Shown here: positions 1 through 7,340 of the stretch, piece after piece
How positions within the stretch are numbered: the stretch's first letter is position 1
How the letters are laid out: every line of letters begins with the position of its first letter
NCBI GenBank assembly: GCA_964609515.1
Contig: CAZSTZ010000100.1
Span: 1 to 22,520, forward strand
Reading direction: 5' to 3'
Source of the DNA: CALKCV01 sp964609515
GTDB taxonomy: Bacteria; Cyanobacteriota; Cyanobacteriia; Cyanobacteriales; Microcoleaceae
DNA length: 22,520 bases
The notes under the pieces: model-generated
The model's input: the letters and a program-made list of their open reading frames with translations, nothing else
Databases searched by the model: none
What the model was told of the DNA's origin: nothing
Made by a program: the position numbers and the translations under genes

Positions 1-51
1 TACAAAATCCGCTGCCAAATCCGTTAAATCCGTTACAAAATCCGCTGCCAA
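1..51. repeat. Short direct repeats just upstream of dndD
   Basis: An 18-bp sequence, TACAAAATCCGCTGCCAA, occurs at 1-18 and again at 34-51, a period of 33 bp. Between them a 9-bp unit AAATCCGTT is repeated twice. The second copy ends 4 bp before the dndD start codon, so the repeats occupy the translation initiation region and replace any visible Shine-Dalgarno sequence. The array may continue to the left beyond the window. Confidence 0.75.
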
Positions 52-55
52 CCAA

Positions 56-2038
56 ATGCACTTCCTAGAACTCGTCCTCCAAAACTTCGGCCCCTACCAA
101 GGCAAACAAACCATCAACCTCCGCCCCAAACCCAAAACCCAACCTCGCCCCATCACCCTCTTTGGCGGCATGAACGGCGGCGGCAAAACAACCCTCATGG
201 ACGCCATCCGCCTCGCCCTCTACGGACAACGGGCCCAATGTTCCACCCGAGGCAACCTTGGCTATAGCGAATTTCTCTCCCAGTCCGTCAACCGCAACGC
301 CCCCCCCACCGAAAACACCCGCATCGAACTCCTCTTCGAACACGTCCAAGACGATCGCCTCGTCGAATATCGCATCGTCCGTACCTGGACCAAAAACCCC
401 AAAGACGGCAAAGACCAACTCGGCATCCTCGACGGAGAATGGCCCGATACCTACCTCGCCAACACCTGGGACGAATACATCGAAAACCACCTCCCCCTCG
501 GCATCTCCAACCTCTTCCTCTTCGACGGCGAACAAGTAAAAGAACTCGCCGAACAAGAAAGCCCGCCCCCAGTAGTAGTGGATGCCATTCAATCTCTCTT
601 AGGACTCGAACTCGCCGAACGTCTCGCCGCCGACCTCGATATTCTCGTCAGTCGCAAACGTAAAGAACTAACCAATAAAAAAGACCTCGCCGACCTCGAC
701 CAAATCGAAAAAAACCTCAACAGTTCCAACCAAGAACTCGCCCAAGCCAAACAAGAATTAGAAACCCTCCAACAGCAAAAACAAAAAGCAGAAAAACGCC
801 ACTGGCAAGCCACCAACAAATTCCTCACCGAAGGCGGAAAAATCGCCGCAGGAAAGCAACAACTACAGCAACAACTAAGCCAAATCGAAGAAAAAATAGA
901 CAAAAATCGCTTCCAAATGGCAGAACTAGCCGCCGGCCCTTTACCCCTAACCCTAGTTTCTCATCTCCTCGAACGAGCCAGCCAGCAAGCCAACGACGAA
1001 ATTTTTCAGAAAGAAGGAGAAATTGCTCTGGATGCTTTTCGAGACAGAGACCAACGTTTGTTAGATTACCTCCAGAGGTTATCTTTACCTCCTCAGAAAA
1101 TCGACAAAATCCAAGCTTTTCTCGACAGCGAAAATCAAACCCTAGCAGCGGATATTCAATCTGAAGAAGAACCCTGGTTAATCGCAGACAACGAAGCTTT
1201 GACTCAGCTAGAAAATCTCTTGCGTTACGAATTGAAAAACCATCAAAACACCGCCAAAGAAAAACTCCAACTTCTCCAACATCAAGAACTAGAAATGGTC
1301 TCTCTGGAAAAGCAAATTGCCGCAGCAGCAGCCCCAGAAATTTATCAACAGTTGGAAACAGCAGTTCAAAAAGCACAAACCGAGTTAGTAAAAGCAACCG
1401 CCAGTTGCGAAAATGCCGAACGTCGTTGCAAACAATTAGAAGATAGCATCGCCAAAATTAAAAAGAATTTATCTTCCTATACCGACAAAACCATCGACCG
1501 CAAAAACGCCCAAGATTTAATCGCCTCCTGCGGCAAAGTGCAAAAGACTTTACAGCTTTTCAAGGAAAAATTAACTTTGAAAAAGTTAAACAAGTTGGAA
1601 GTGGAAGTCACCGAATGTTTTCGCTATCTTTTGCACAAGTCGGACTTAGTGCATCGAGTGGCGATCGCTACCGACACTTTCGCTCTTTCTCTTTACGATC
1701 CTCAAGGTCTGCCGGTACCAAAACACCGTTTGTCTGCCGGAGAAAAGCAGCTTTTAGCTATTTCTTTTTTATGGGGTTTGGCGAGAGTTTCCGGGCGGCG
1801 TTTGCCAGTGGCGATCGATACTCCTTTAGGCAGATTAGATTCCTCCCACCGCCAACATTTAGTCGAACGTTATTTTCCCTCCGCCAGCCATCAAGTGATT
1901 CTCTTATCCACCGATACCGAAATCGGTCAAACTGAGGTAGAAACTCTCCGCGAGTCTGGGGCGATCGCCCGCGAATATCTCCTCGAATACAACTCCAATG
2001 ACCGCCAAACAACCGTCCAAAAAGGCTATTTTTGGTAG
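56..2038 (+). CDS. dndD: DndD, DNA phosphorothioation SMC-like ATPase
   Basis: The 660-residue product is an SMC/RecF-like ATPase of the Dnd system, which with DndC and DndE places sulfur in the DNA backbone. Seen: an N-terminal ABC head with Walker A GGMNGGGKTT at about residues 38-47, a long central region rich in Gln, Glu and Lys predicted to form coiled coils (about 200-280 and 380-480), then a C-terminal head with the signature RLSAGEKQLLAISFLWGLA and a Walker B/D-loop stretch AIDTPLGRLDSSHR. Length and the ending near GYFW fit full-length DndD. dndE follows after a long repeat-filled gap, and dndB/dndC would lie left of the window. Oddity: the first ~900 bp are very C-rich with C-ending codons, whereas the remainder is AT-richer. 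Family assignment is confident; the exact start has no obvious ribosome site. Confidence 0.95.
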   Translation: MHFLELVLQNFGPYQGKQTINLRPKPKTQPRPITLFGGMNGGGKTTLMDAIRLALYGQRAQCSTRGNLGYSEFLSQSVNRNAPPTENTRIELLFEHVQDDRLVEYRIVRTWTKNPKDGKDQLGILDGEWPDTYLANTWDEYIENHLPLGISNLFLFDGEQVKELAEQESPPPVVVDAIQSLLGLELAERLAADLDILVSRKRKELTNKKDLADLDQIEKNLNSSNQELAQAKQELETLQQQKQKAEKRHWQATNKFLTEGGKIAAGKQQLQQQLSQIEEKIDKNRFQMAELAAGPLPLTLVSHLLERASQQANDEIFQKEGEIALDAFRDRDQRLLDYLQRLSLPPQKIDKIQAFLDSENQTLAADIQSEEEPWLIADNEALTQLENLLRYELKNHQNTAKEKLQLLQHQELEMVSLEKQIAAAAAPEIYQQLETAVQKAQTELVKATASCENAERRCKQLEDSIAKIKKNLSSYTDKTIDRKNAQDLIASCGKVQKTLQLFKEKLTLKKLNKLEVEVTECFRYLLHKSDLVHRVAIATDTFALSLYDPQGLPVPKHRLSAGEKQLLAISFLWGLARVSGRRLPVAIDTPLGRLDSSHRQHLVERYFPSASHQVILLSTDTEIGQTEVETLRESGAIAREYLLEYNSNDRQTTVQKGYFW

Positions 2039-2055
2039 GCCAATGGCCCATTTTT
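2017..2055 (+). terminator. Two small hairpins at the dndD 3' end
   Basis: The last codons of dndD form a 7-bp stem, CCAAAAA (2017-2023) with TTTTTGG (2029-2035). Directly after, GGCC-AAT-GGCC (2038-2048) precedes five T (2051-2055). The second hairpin is short, so termination would probably be partial. It is the degenerate first version of the junction hairpin repeated at 2238 and 2440. Confidence 0.35.
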
Positions 2056-2085
2056 GCCGCCGCGAAAATTTTTTTGAGAAACCCC

Positions 2086-2125
2086 TTGACAACGCCCTTG
2101 ACTTGCTCTATATTTTTAATATAAT
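2086..2125 (+). promoter_or_regulatory. Promoter-like sequence, repeat copy 1
   Basis: TTGACT (2098-2103), 16-bp spacer, TATAAT (2120-2125) is a near-consensus sigma-70 promoter. An overlapping alternative is TTGACA (2086-2091), 17 bp, TATATT (2109-2114). The expected start is near 2132. Confidence 0.6.
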
Positions 2126-2167
2126 GGGATGGTTGCGCTTATCGCAAACAGCCACTATTCCCATTAT
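2121..2167 (+). promoter_or_regulatory. Inverted repeat overlapping the -10 element (repeated in each copy)
   Basis: ATAATGGGA (2121-2129) pairs perfectly with TCCCATTAT (2159-2167), enclosing an inner stem TTGCG/CGCAA. The left arm overlaps the TATAAT box, so the element could be an operator or cruciform, or partly fold in the RNA leader. The same structure recurs at +202 and +404. Confidence 0.5.
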
Positions 2168-2237
2168 GAATACTCTCATTTTTCAGAATATCAAAAAACC
2201 GCCCCCAACGCAACCCCTCAAAAAAAAATTTTTTTTC

Positions 2238-2257
2238 TGGGCCATTGGCCCATTTTT
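2238..2257 (+). terminator. Junction hairpin plus T5, copies 1/2
   Basis: TGGGCC-ATT-GGCCCA (2238-2252) forms a 6-bp GC-rich stem followed by TTTTT (2253-2257). It lies about 110-125 nt downstream of the copy-1 promoter. A wider A/T-rich inverted repeat, CTCAAAAAAA with TTTTTTTGAG, surrounds it. This resembles a short intrinsic terminator; activity is inferred. Confidence 0.45.
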
Positions 2258-2287
2258 CTCGCCGCGAAAATTTTTTTGAGAAACCCC

Positions 2288-2327
2288 TTGACAACGCCCT
2301 TGACTTGCTCTATATTTTTAATATAAT
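2288..2327 (+). promoter_or_regulatory. Promoter-like sequence, repeat copy 2
   Basis: Exact copy of the copy-1 promoter: TTGACT 2300-2305, 16 bp, TATAAT 2322-2327, with the overlapping TTGACA/TATATT pair beginning at 2288. Confidence 0.6.
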
Positions 2328-2439
2328 GGGATGGTTGCGCTTATCGCAAACAGCCACTATTCCCATTATGAATACTCTCATTTTTCAGAATATCAAAAAA
2401 CCGCCCCCAACGCAACCCCTCAAAAAAAAATTTTTTTTC

Positions 2440-2459
2440 TGGGCCATTGGCCCATTTTT
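2440..2459 (+). terminator. Junction hairpin plus T5, copies 2/3
   Basis: Same TGGGCC-ATT-GGCCCA stem followed by TTTTT, exactly 202 bp after the first. It would end transcripts begun at the copy-2 promoter. Confidence 0.45.
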
Positions 2460-2489
2460 CTCGCCGCGAAAATTTTTTTGAGAAACCCC

Positions 2490-2529
2490 TTGACAACGCC
2501 CTTGACTTGCTCTATATTTTTAATATAAT
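2490..2529 (+). promoter_or_regulatory. Promoter-like sequence, repeat copy 3, facing dndE
   Basis: TTGACT 2502-2507, 16 bp, TATAAT 2524-2529. No junction hairpin lies between this promoter and the dndE start at 2665, so this copy is the one expected to drive dndE with a leader of roughly 130 nt. Confidence 0.6.
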
Positions 2530-2664
2530 GGGATGGTTGCGCTTATCGCAAACAGCCACTATTCCCATTATGAATACTCTCATTTTTCAGAATATCATAA
2601 AACCGCCCCCAACGCAACCCCTCCAAAATTTTTTTTTTCAAAATCTAAAATCTAAACAGCCAAA

Positions 2665-3054
2665 ATGGAACCACCAGTAGAAAGAATCAGACTGTCCCAA
2701 GGGGCCAAAGACCAATTAACCAAACTGAAGCGCAACACCAAAATCGAGAATTGGAACACCTTATGTCGGTGGGGATTGTGCTATTCCCTAGCAGAGCCAA
2801 CGATACCCTCACCAGTGCCCATACCTGCCGATAGTAACGTAGAGCTAACCTGGCGAGTATTTGGCGGGGAATATTCAGATATTCTTTTAATCGCCCTCAA
2901 ACAAAGATGCCACAACGACGGTTTGGGAACTGATAAAGAAACCCTGGCAAATCAATTTCGGCTGCATTTGCATCGAGGAATCGGCTATTTAGCAGGGGAT
3001 CCTAATATTAAGAAAATAGAAGATTTGTTGGGGTTGGTAGAGCGATGGCCCTAG
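2665..3054 (+). CDS. dndE: DndE, DNA phosphorothioation protein
   Basis: The 129-residue product matches DndE, the small helical DNA-binding partner of the Dnd modification complex. Seen: an N-terminal stretch typical of the family, VERIRLSQGAKDQLTKLKR, followed by the WNTLCRWGLCYSLAEP segment, a central WRVFGGEYSDILLIALKQR and a C-terminal HLHRGIGYLAGD. Length fits the family. It lies 626 bp after dndD, unusually far for a cluster that is normally tightly packed, with three promoter-bearing repeats in between; the third promoter probably serves it. It converges on ftsZ. No clear Shine-Dalgarno precedes the ATG. Confidence 0.93.
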   Translation: MEPPVERIRLSQGAKDQLTKLKRNTKIENWNTLCRWGLCYSLAEPTIPSPVPIPADSNVELTWRVFGGEYSDILLIALKQRCHNDGLGTDKETLANQFRLHLHRGIGYLAGDPNIKKIEDLLGLVERWP

Positions 3055-3068
3055 AGACAAGGGAGAGG

Positions 3069-3128
3069 GGGCAGACTTGCGGAGAGGGGGGAGCAAGCTC
3101 TTTATCGTTTTTCCCCGCAAGTCTGCCC
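3069..3128. repeat. 14-bp inverted repeat downstream of dndE
   Basis: GGGCAGACTTGCGG (3069-3082) is perfectly complementary to CCGCAAGTCTGCCC (3115-3128) across a 32-nt loop. It starts 14 nt past the dndE stop. There is no T-run after the stem, so it is at most a structural 3' end. The right arm is also the first unit of the 20-bp tandem array that follows. Confidence 0.7.
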
Positions 3129-3196
3129 TTGTCCTCGCAAGTCCGCCCTTGTCCTCGCAAGTCTGCCCTTGTCCTCGCAAGTCCGCCCTTGTCTTC
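3117..3196. repeat. Four-copy 20-bp tandem array
   Basis: Units begin at 3117, 3137, 3157 and 3177, each close to GCAAGTCTGCCCTTGTCCTC. The eighth base alternates T, C, T, C, which points to a doubled 40-bp unit. There are no unique spacers, so it is not a CRISPR. Confidence 0.9.
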
Positions 3197-3204
3197 GATA
3201 AGCC

Positions 3205-3365
3205 GGGAGCATCTCAATGCAAGAATAAACCCAAAATTTGAACGCTTTTAGGGAACGGGGAACGGGGAACGGGGAACGGGAAAAGAGGGAACGGGAAAAG
3301 AGGGAACGGGAAAAGAGGGAACTCTTAGCAGAAAAAAAGTATTTTTGGAAATATGAGATGCTCCC
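3205..3365. mobile_element. Probable MITE with terminal inverted repeats and target duplication
   Basis: GGGAGCATCTCA at 3205-3216 is the exact reverse complement of TGAGATGCTCCC at 3354-3365. GATAAGCC flanks both sides in direct orientation (3197-3204 and 3366-3373); counting one more base the duplication could be 9 bp. The element has no coding capacity and is filled by simple repeats. Termini beginning GGG with 8-9 bp duplications would fit an ISKra4-like source, but that family link is a guess. The right duplication ends one base before the ftsZ stop codon. Confidence 0.72.
3251..3322. repeat. Heptanucleotide and 15-bp minisatellite inside the MITE
   Basis: About four copies of GGGGAAC (from 3251) lead into three to four copies of a 15-bp unit GGGAACGGGAAAAGA ending near 3322. 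Heptanucleotide tandem repeats of this GGGAA type are common between genes in filamentous cyanobacteria. Confidence 0.9.
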
Positions 3366-3373
3366 GATAAGCC

Positions 3374-4654
3374 CTATCTAGGTGGAGGATTTCTTCGTCT
3401 TTGTAAGAAATCGGGAATATCCAGACCCGGAGACTTCTTCGGTTCTGGGGATGGCGAAGGTCCGGGGGCAGGAGTAACACCCAGAGAGCGTCTGGGTGGG
3501 GGAGAAGCCTCCTTAGCAACAGGCATAGACTGAACCTCACCCGAGAAACCCGTAGCAATAACCGTAATTTTAATTTCACCTTGAAGGCGATCGTCAATCA
3601 CCGCCCCAAAAATAATATTGGCATTAGGATCGACCACCTCATAAATAATTTCAGCAGCAGAATTAACCTCATGTAAAGTCAAGTCCGTACCGCCAGTAAT
3701 ATTAAAAACAACACCTTTAGCCCCTTCAATAGAAGATTCGAGCAAAGGAGAAGAAATCGCCATATTAGCGGCCTCCCGAGCCCGAGACTTACCAGAACCC
3801 ATACCAATACCCATCAAAGCCGAACCCGCATCAGCCATAACAGCGCGGACATCGGCAAAGTCAACATTAACCAAACCCGGAACCGTAATAATATCAGAAA
3901 TCCCCTGTACCCCTTGACGGAGGATATCATCAGCATATTGAAAAGCCTCTTGTACCGGAGTTTGTTCGTTAATCACCGACAGCAAGCGATTATTAGGGAT
4001 AATAATCAGAGTATCCACCCGACTTTGGAGATTAGAAACCCCATCCTCAGCCTGAGTAGTGCGGCGGCGTCCCTCAAAAGAAAAAGGACGAGTAACCACC
4101 CCCACAGTAAGGGCCCCAGCCTCCTTAGCAATTTCAGCCACGATAGGAGCCGCGCCAGTACCCGTACCGCCGCCCATACCAGCAGTAATAAAAACCAAAT
4201 CTGGATGGTCCAGAGCATTAGCAATTTCGTCGCGGGATTCTTCAGCGGCCTTTTGACCGATAGCCGGATTACCTCCCGCCCCCAGACCGCGAGTCAACTT
4301 TTGTCCAATTTGTAAGCGTTTCGGGGCACTAGAGCGACTGAGGGCCTGAGCATCGGTATTAACCGACCAAAATTCCACCCCGGCCACCTCGCTAGCAATC
4401 ATGCGTTCGACGGCGTTGCCCCCACCCCCACCGACACCAATCACCTTAATTTTGGCAGCACTACTTAACACTAGCTCGCTACTCCTAGCTTCTTCTGTTC
4501 TGGGAACACCTCTAGAATCTGTATTTTTTTTTTCTCCATAAAACCCACCACTATTGCCAAAAGGATTACTCGAATCAACTGGTAAAGGAAAGTTTGCAGG
4601 TCCTGGGGAATGGGTACTTACATTTGTAGCCCCATTTTTTGTTTGAATTATCAT
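3374..4654 (-). CDS. ftsZ: FtsZ, cell division GTPase
   Basis: The 426-residue protein is the tubulin-like GTPase that polymerises into the division ring. Seen: a cyanobacterial-type N-terminal extension of ~65 residues rich in Ser, Pro and Gly; GTP-binding start IKVIGVGGGGGNAV (69-82); the tubulin signature GGGTGTG (161-167); the T7 catalytic loop NVDFADVR (263-270); a Pro/Ser-rich linker; and a C-terminal partner-binding peptide GLDIPDFLQRRR. All key motifs are intact. ftsQ lies 229 bp upstream on the same strand. The stop codon directly abuts a probable MITE target duplication, so the insertion replaced the native 3' flank without touching the protein. The ATG lacks a clear ribosome site. 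Confidence 0.98.
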   Translation of the reverse strand: MIIQTKNGATNVSTHSPGPANFPLPVDSSNPFGNSGGFYGEKKNTDSRGVPRTEEARSSELVLSSAAKIKVIGVGGGGGNAVERMIASEVAGVEFWSVNTDAQALSRSSAPKRLQIGQKLTRGLGAGGNPAIGQKAAEESRDEIANALDHPDLVFITAGMGGGTGTGAAPIVAEIAKEAGALTVGVVTRPFSFEGRRRTTQAEDGVSNLQSRVDTLIIIPNNRLLSVINEQTPVQEAFQYADDILRQGVQGISDIITVPGLVNVDFADVRAVMADAGSALMGIGMGSGKSRAREAANMAISSPLLESSIEGAKGVVFNITGGTDLTLHEVNSAAEIIYEVVDPNANIIFGAVIDDRLQGEIKITVIATGFSGEVQSMPVAKEASPPPRRSLGVTPAPGPSPSPEPKKSPGLDIPDFLQRRRNPPPR

Positions 4655-4777
4655 TATCGGGGATGGTAGATAAACAATTTTTTTAGTTTAGTCAAAATTT
4701 AAGCTAACCTACTCTGATTTTCCAGAGCGGGGATAATTTAACCAGATAAGAGTGTGAAAACACCCTTTTGACCAAGC

Positions 4778-4783
4778 ATTATA
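4778..4783 (-). promoter_or_regulatory. Possible -10 element for ftsZ
   Basis: Read on the minus strand the ftsQ-ftsZ spacer contains TATAAT at 4783-4778, about 125 bp before the ftsZ start, with only a weak -35 candidate (TTAAAA, 16 bp upstream). Two small hairpins (arms around 4750-4765 and CTCTG/CAGAG near 4713-4728) lie in the leader. This suggests ftsZ can be transcribed separately from ftsQ. Confidence 0.3.
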
Positions 4784-4883
4784 AAGGAAGTTATGGCATT
4801 TTTAACTATTATCAACTAAGCTTTACCCCGGCCCAAGTAAAGAACATGGCATTGGGCCAGCGGTCAGCGATGGAACTTTTTCC

Positions 4884-5717
4884 TTAGTCGGCCTTTGGTT
4901 TCTCTTGCCTGGTTCCTTCAATAAATTTAATCGAAGGAGAAGCGGGGTTTTTCAGATCGATGTAGGCAATTTCACCAGCATCTTGTCGATTTGGAAGCTG
5001 TCGCATCCGATCTAATACCGATAGTTGTTCGTTGAATTTGGAGCTAAAAGGCCCCAAATGAACGACACCTAGTTCGGTAGTCAAGATTAGGTTTCCCGGA
5101 GCTTGCCAATCGATTTCAAAAACTTTAACAGGAGTACGACTCAAACTTTTGTAAAGTAGCTGCCAATATTGCCGATACCGTTCTAAGGGGCCTATGGCCA
5201 TCAAAGTTGGTAAAGAGCGACTTTGAGCCAAATGGGAATAAGTTGCCAAAGGTATCCAGTTGCCGTCGGCATCCAGCCATCCCATTTTTTCCGCATCGCC
5301 GGGCCTGGGAGTGGTACTTGGTTGAGTAATTGCCACGGGATGTCTTTCGACAATAAGTAAAGTCAAACCCGGAGGGAACAAGTGGCGCGTTACTAGGGCT
5401 CGGGCAATATGCGATCGAGACTCTAAGTGTCGAGCGAGTAGTTCGGGTTGGACGAACCAAAGAGACTGGGGATATTCCAGAGGTAACAAAGAGACGATCG
5501 CCTCGTCGGAAAGCAATTGATTCCCTTCGACATTCACTTGTCTTGCAGAAGAAATCCCCCAAAACGGTTGAGCGATCGCCCAGACTAATCCCCCGGCCAT
5601 ACCAGTAAGGGCCAAAGTCTGCCAAATTACCGCTACCACCTTCCAACGTCGGTGATGGCGCAATTTTTTACGGCGATGCCTTAAGACAGATTCGGAAACT
5701 TTTGTAGTATCGATCAT
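4884..5717 (-). CDS. ftsQ: FtsQ/DivIB-type cell division protein
   Basis: The 277-residue product is a bitopic membrane protein that links early and late divisome proteins. Seen: a basic cytoplasmic N-terminus (residues 1-25, many Arg/His/Lys), one transmembrane helix (about 27-49), then a POTRA domain from about 56 to 127 (ARQVNVEGNQLLSDEAIVSLL through LTLLIVERHPVAI), and a C-terminal FtsQ domain that includes GPLERYRQYWQLL and EIDWQAPGNLILTTELGVVHLG. The order ftsQ then ftsZ is the usual one in cyanobacteria. It is divergent from the ATPase gene at 5860; the 142-bp spacer shows no convincing promoter to me. Confidence 0.9.
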   Translation of the reverse strand: MIDTTKVSESVLRHRRKKLRHHRRWKVVAVIWQTLALTGMAGGLVWAIAQPFWGISSARQVNVEGNQLLSDEAIVSLLPLEYPQSLWFVQPELLARHLESRSHIARALVTRHLFPPGLTLLIVERHPVAITQPSTTPRPGDAEKMGWLDADGNWIPLATYSHLAQSRSLPTLMAIGPLERYRQYWQLLYKSLSRTPVKVFEIDWQAPGNLILTTELGVVHLGPFSSKFNEQLSVLDRMRQLPNRQDAGEIAYIDLKNPASPSIKFIEGTRQEKPKAD

Positions 5718-5859
5718 TACTTTTACATTTCTTTACAATATCTATTTCCTTGTGTGGGGATAGCCCATCATACTTTTTACCCTCTATGTCAGTTAACCCC
5801 TAACTCAAAAGAACCAGAGTTTCAGAGAATAAGAATTTGGACGAATTCCTCAAAGCCAA

Positions 5860-7215
5860 ATGAAATTAGAATCACCGACCTTAGACTTAGCAAAATTTTA
5901 TCAGGCCTGCAACCCCAGCAAAACCCTAGTTGTAGGAAATGCCGAAGAACAGAAATACTATATCGACTTTGCCACGGTTCGAGGTAGCGACATTATTCGG
6001 GAGCTCCAACGAACCATTACTTTGCTTTCTGGTAACAATCCCACCTGCCAGTTATTCACCGGGCATATCGGCTGCGGTAAATCCACCGAGTTATTTCGTC
6101 TCAAAGACAATTTAGAGAAAAAGGGGTTTCATGTAGTCTATTTTGAGTCCAGTCAGGATTTAGACATGGGGGATGTGGATATCAGCGATATTTTATTAGC
6201 GATCGCCCGTCAAGTCAGCGAAAACTTAGAAGCATCAAAAATTCAACTCCGACCGGGATATTTTCAAAAACTTTTTGGGGAAATAACCGATATTTTACAA
6301 ACTTCCATTGACGTTTCGGCGGAAGCAGAACTATCCGTTGGCATAGCCAAAATTACTGCTAAAACCAAAGATTCTCCCAAACTTCGTTCTCAGTTGAGAC
6401 AATATTTAGAACCTCGAACCAGCACGATTTTAGAATCAATAAATAACGAGTTATTGGGGCGAGCTAACGAAGAATTAAAGCGACGAGGAAAGCAGGGATT
6501 GGTAGTAATTATCGATAACTTAGACCGAGTGGATAATTCTCCGAAATCCTGGGGACGCACCCAACCAGAATATTTATTTGTTGACCGGGGAGAGCAGTTG
6601 AAAAAACTCAACTGTCATGTAGTTTATACCATTCCCTTAACTTTAATGTTTTCTAACGATTATGGCAGACTTTCTAGTAGGTTTGGAGTGAAACCCAAAG
6701 TTTTACCGATGGTACCGGTTCAAGTCCGCAGTTTAAAACCCACTAAAGAAGGAACAGATTACGAACCCGGCATGGCATTATTGCGCCAGATGGTATTAGC
6801 AAGAGCCTTTCCAGAACTATCGGAAAGCGAACGAATAGAGTTCATTCCAGAAATATTTGATACTCCAGAAACTTTAGAGCGACTTTGCCGAATTAGCGGC
6901 GGTCACATGAGGCGTTTGTTGATGTTTTTGTACAGCTGTTTGCAGCAGGAAGACCCGCCTTTTTCTCGGGAATGTTTGGAAGATGTGATTAGGGAATATC
7001 GAGACGATTTGCTCAGAGCTATTACTCTTGATGAATGGGAATTATTGTTTGAAGTAGTCCAAAGACAAAGGGTAACAGGGGAGGAGGAATGTCAAACCTT
7101 ATTGAGAAGTATGTTCGTGTTTGAATATCGCGATCGCCAAGGTCATTGGTTTGGAATCAATCCGGTTTTAGCCGAAACTAGCAGATACCAAGCTTGGCTA
7201 CAAGCTAACTGCTAA
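5860..7215 (+). CDS. P-loop ATPase, partner of the STAND-WD40 gene
   Basis: The 451-residue soluble protein has Walker A GHIGCGKST (68-76), a Walker B with two acidic residues GLVVIIDNLDRV (213-224), a sensor-like strand HVVYTIPL (253-260) and GGHMRRLL (347-354), which resembles a sensor-2 region. The C-terminal ~90 residues look like a small winged-helix or helical region. It belongs broadly to the AAA+/STAND-like ATPases common in cyanobacteria, but I do not recognise a named family. The downstream WD40 gene follows on the same strand after about 125 bp, suggesting co-transcription and joint function, perhaps as a regulatory or conflict-response pair. No effector, nuclease or membrane segment is visible in it. 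Function is unknown. Confidence 0.8.
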   Translation: MKLESPTLDLAKFYQACNPSKTLVVGNAEEQKYYIDFATVRGSDIIRELQRTITLLSGNNPTCQLFTGHIGCGKSTELFRLKDNLEKKGFHVVYFESSQDLDMGDVDISDILLAIARQVSENLEASKIQLRPGYFQKLFGEITDILQTSIDVSAEAELSVGIAKITAKTKDSPKLRSQLRQYLEPRTSTILESINNELLGRANEELKRRGKQGLVVIIDNLDRVDNSPKSWGRTQPEYLFVDRGEQLKKLNCHVVYTIPLTLMFSNDYGRLSSRFGVKPKVLPMVPVQVRSLKPTKEGTDYEPGMALLRQMVLARAFPELSESERIEFIPEIFDTPETLERLCRISGGHMRRLLMFLYSCLQQEDPPFSRECLEDVIREYRDDLLRAITLDEWELLFEVVQRQRVTGEEECQTLLRSMFVFEYRDRQGHWFGINPVLAETSRYQAWLQANC

Positions 7216-7340
7216 TGGTTAGGATAAGCAATTAACAATTAGCAATGGGGAATTGGGGTAATTACTGAGGATGCAGCCCAAAGTACCCCTTGCCCAAAAA
7301 TGCAGTTTTCAAAGCATTGAAGAAAATAGGGAAAACAAGG

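Larger units (their letters stand above)
2044..2638. repeat. Three tandem 202-bp units between dndD and dndE
   Basis: Units begin at 2044, 2246 and 2448 with an exact 202-bp period and are nearly identical across the core; differences sit only at the outer ends (start of copy 1, end of copy 3). This is what a recent triplication of one ancestral dndD-dndE spacer of about 220 bp would look like. Each unit contains a promoter-like sequence, an inverted repeat and A/T tracts; the unit junctions carry the palindrome TGGGCCATTGGCCCA followed by T5. The period is not a multiple of 3, and the overlapping short reading frames have no recognisable product. Copy 3 runs into dndE without a junction hairpin. 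Confidence 0.95.

Noticed and set aside
65..592. 175-codon open frame on the minus strand opposite dndD
   Set aside because: It is antisense to a clear DndD coding region and its composition (Gly/Val/Phe/Glu-rich) comes from the C-rich codon bias of dndD; no family match recognised.
1998..2680. Overlapping short open frames repeated in the 202-bp units
   Set aside because: They occur in two frames at once, are shifted by the non-multiple-of-3 period, and begin at or on the -10 box; they are by-products of the DNA repeat.
3117..3196. Possible CRISPR array
   Set aside because: The 20-bp units are contiguous with no unique spacers and there are no cas genes nearby.
3914..4315. 133-codon open frame on the plus strand inside ftsZ
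   Set aside because: It lies wholly antisense to conserved FtsZ motifs and has no recognisable features.
7290..7340. TTG start giving 17 extra residues on the STAND protein
   Set aside because: The ATG at 7341 has AAGG just upstream and the extra residues look like spacer sequence; still possible.
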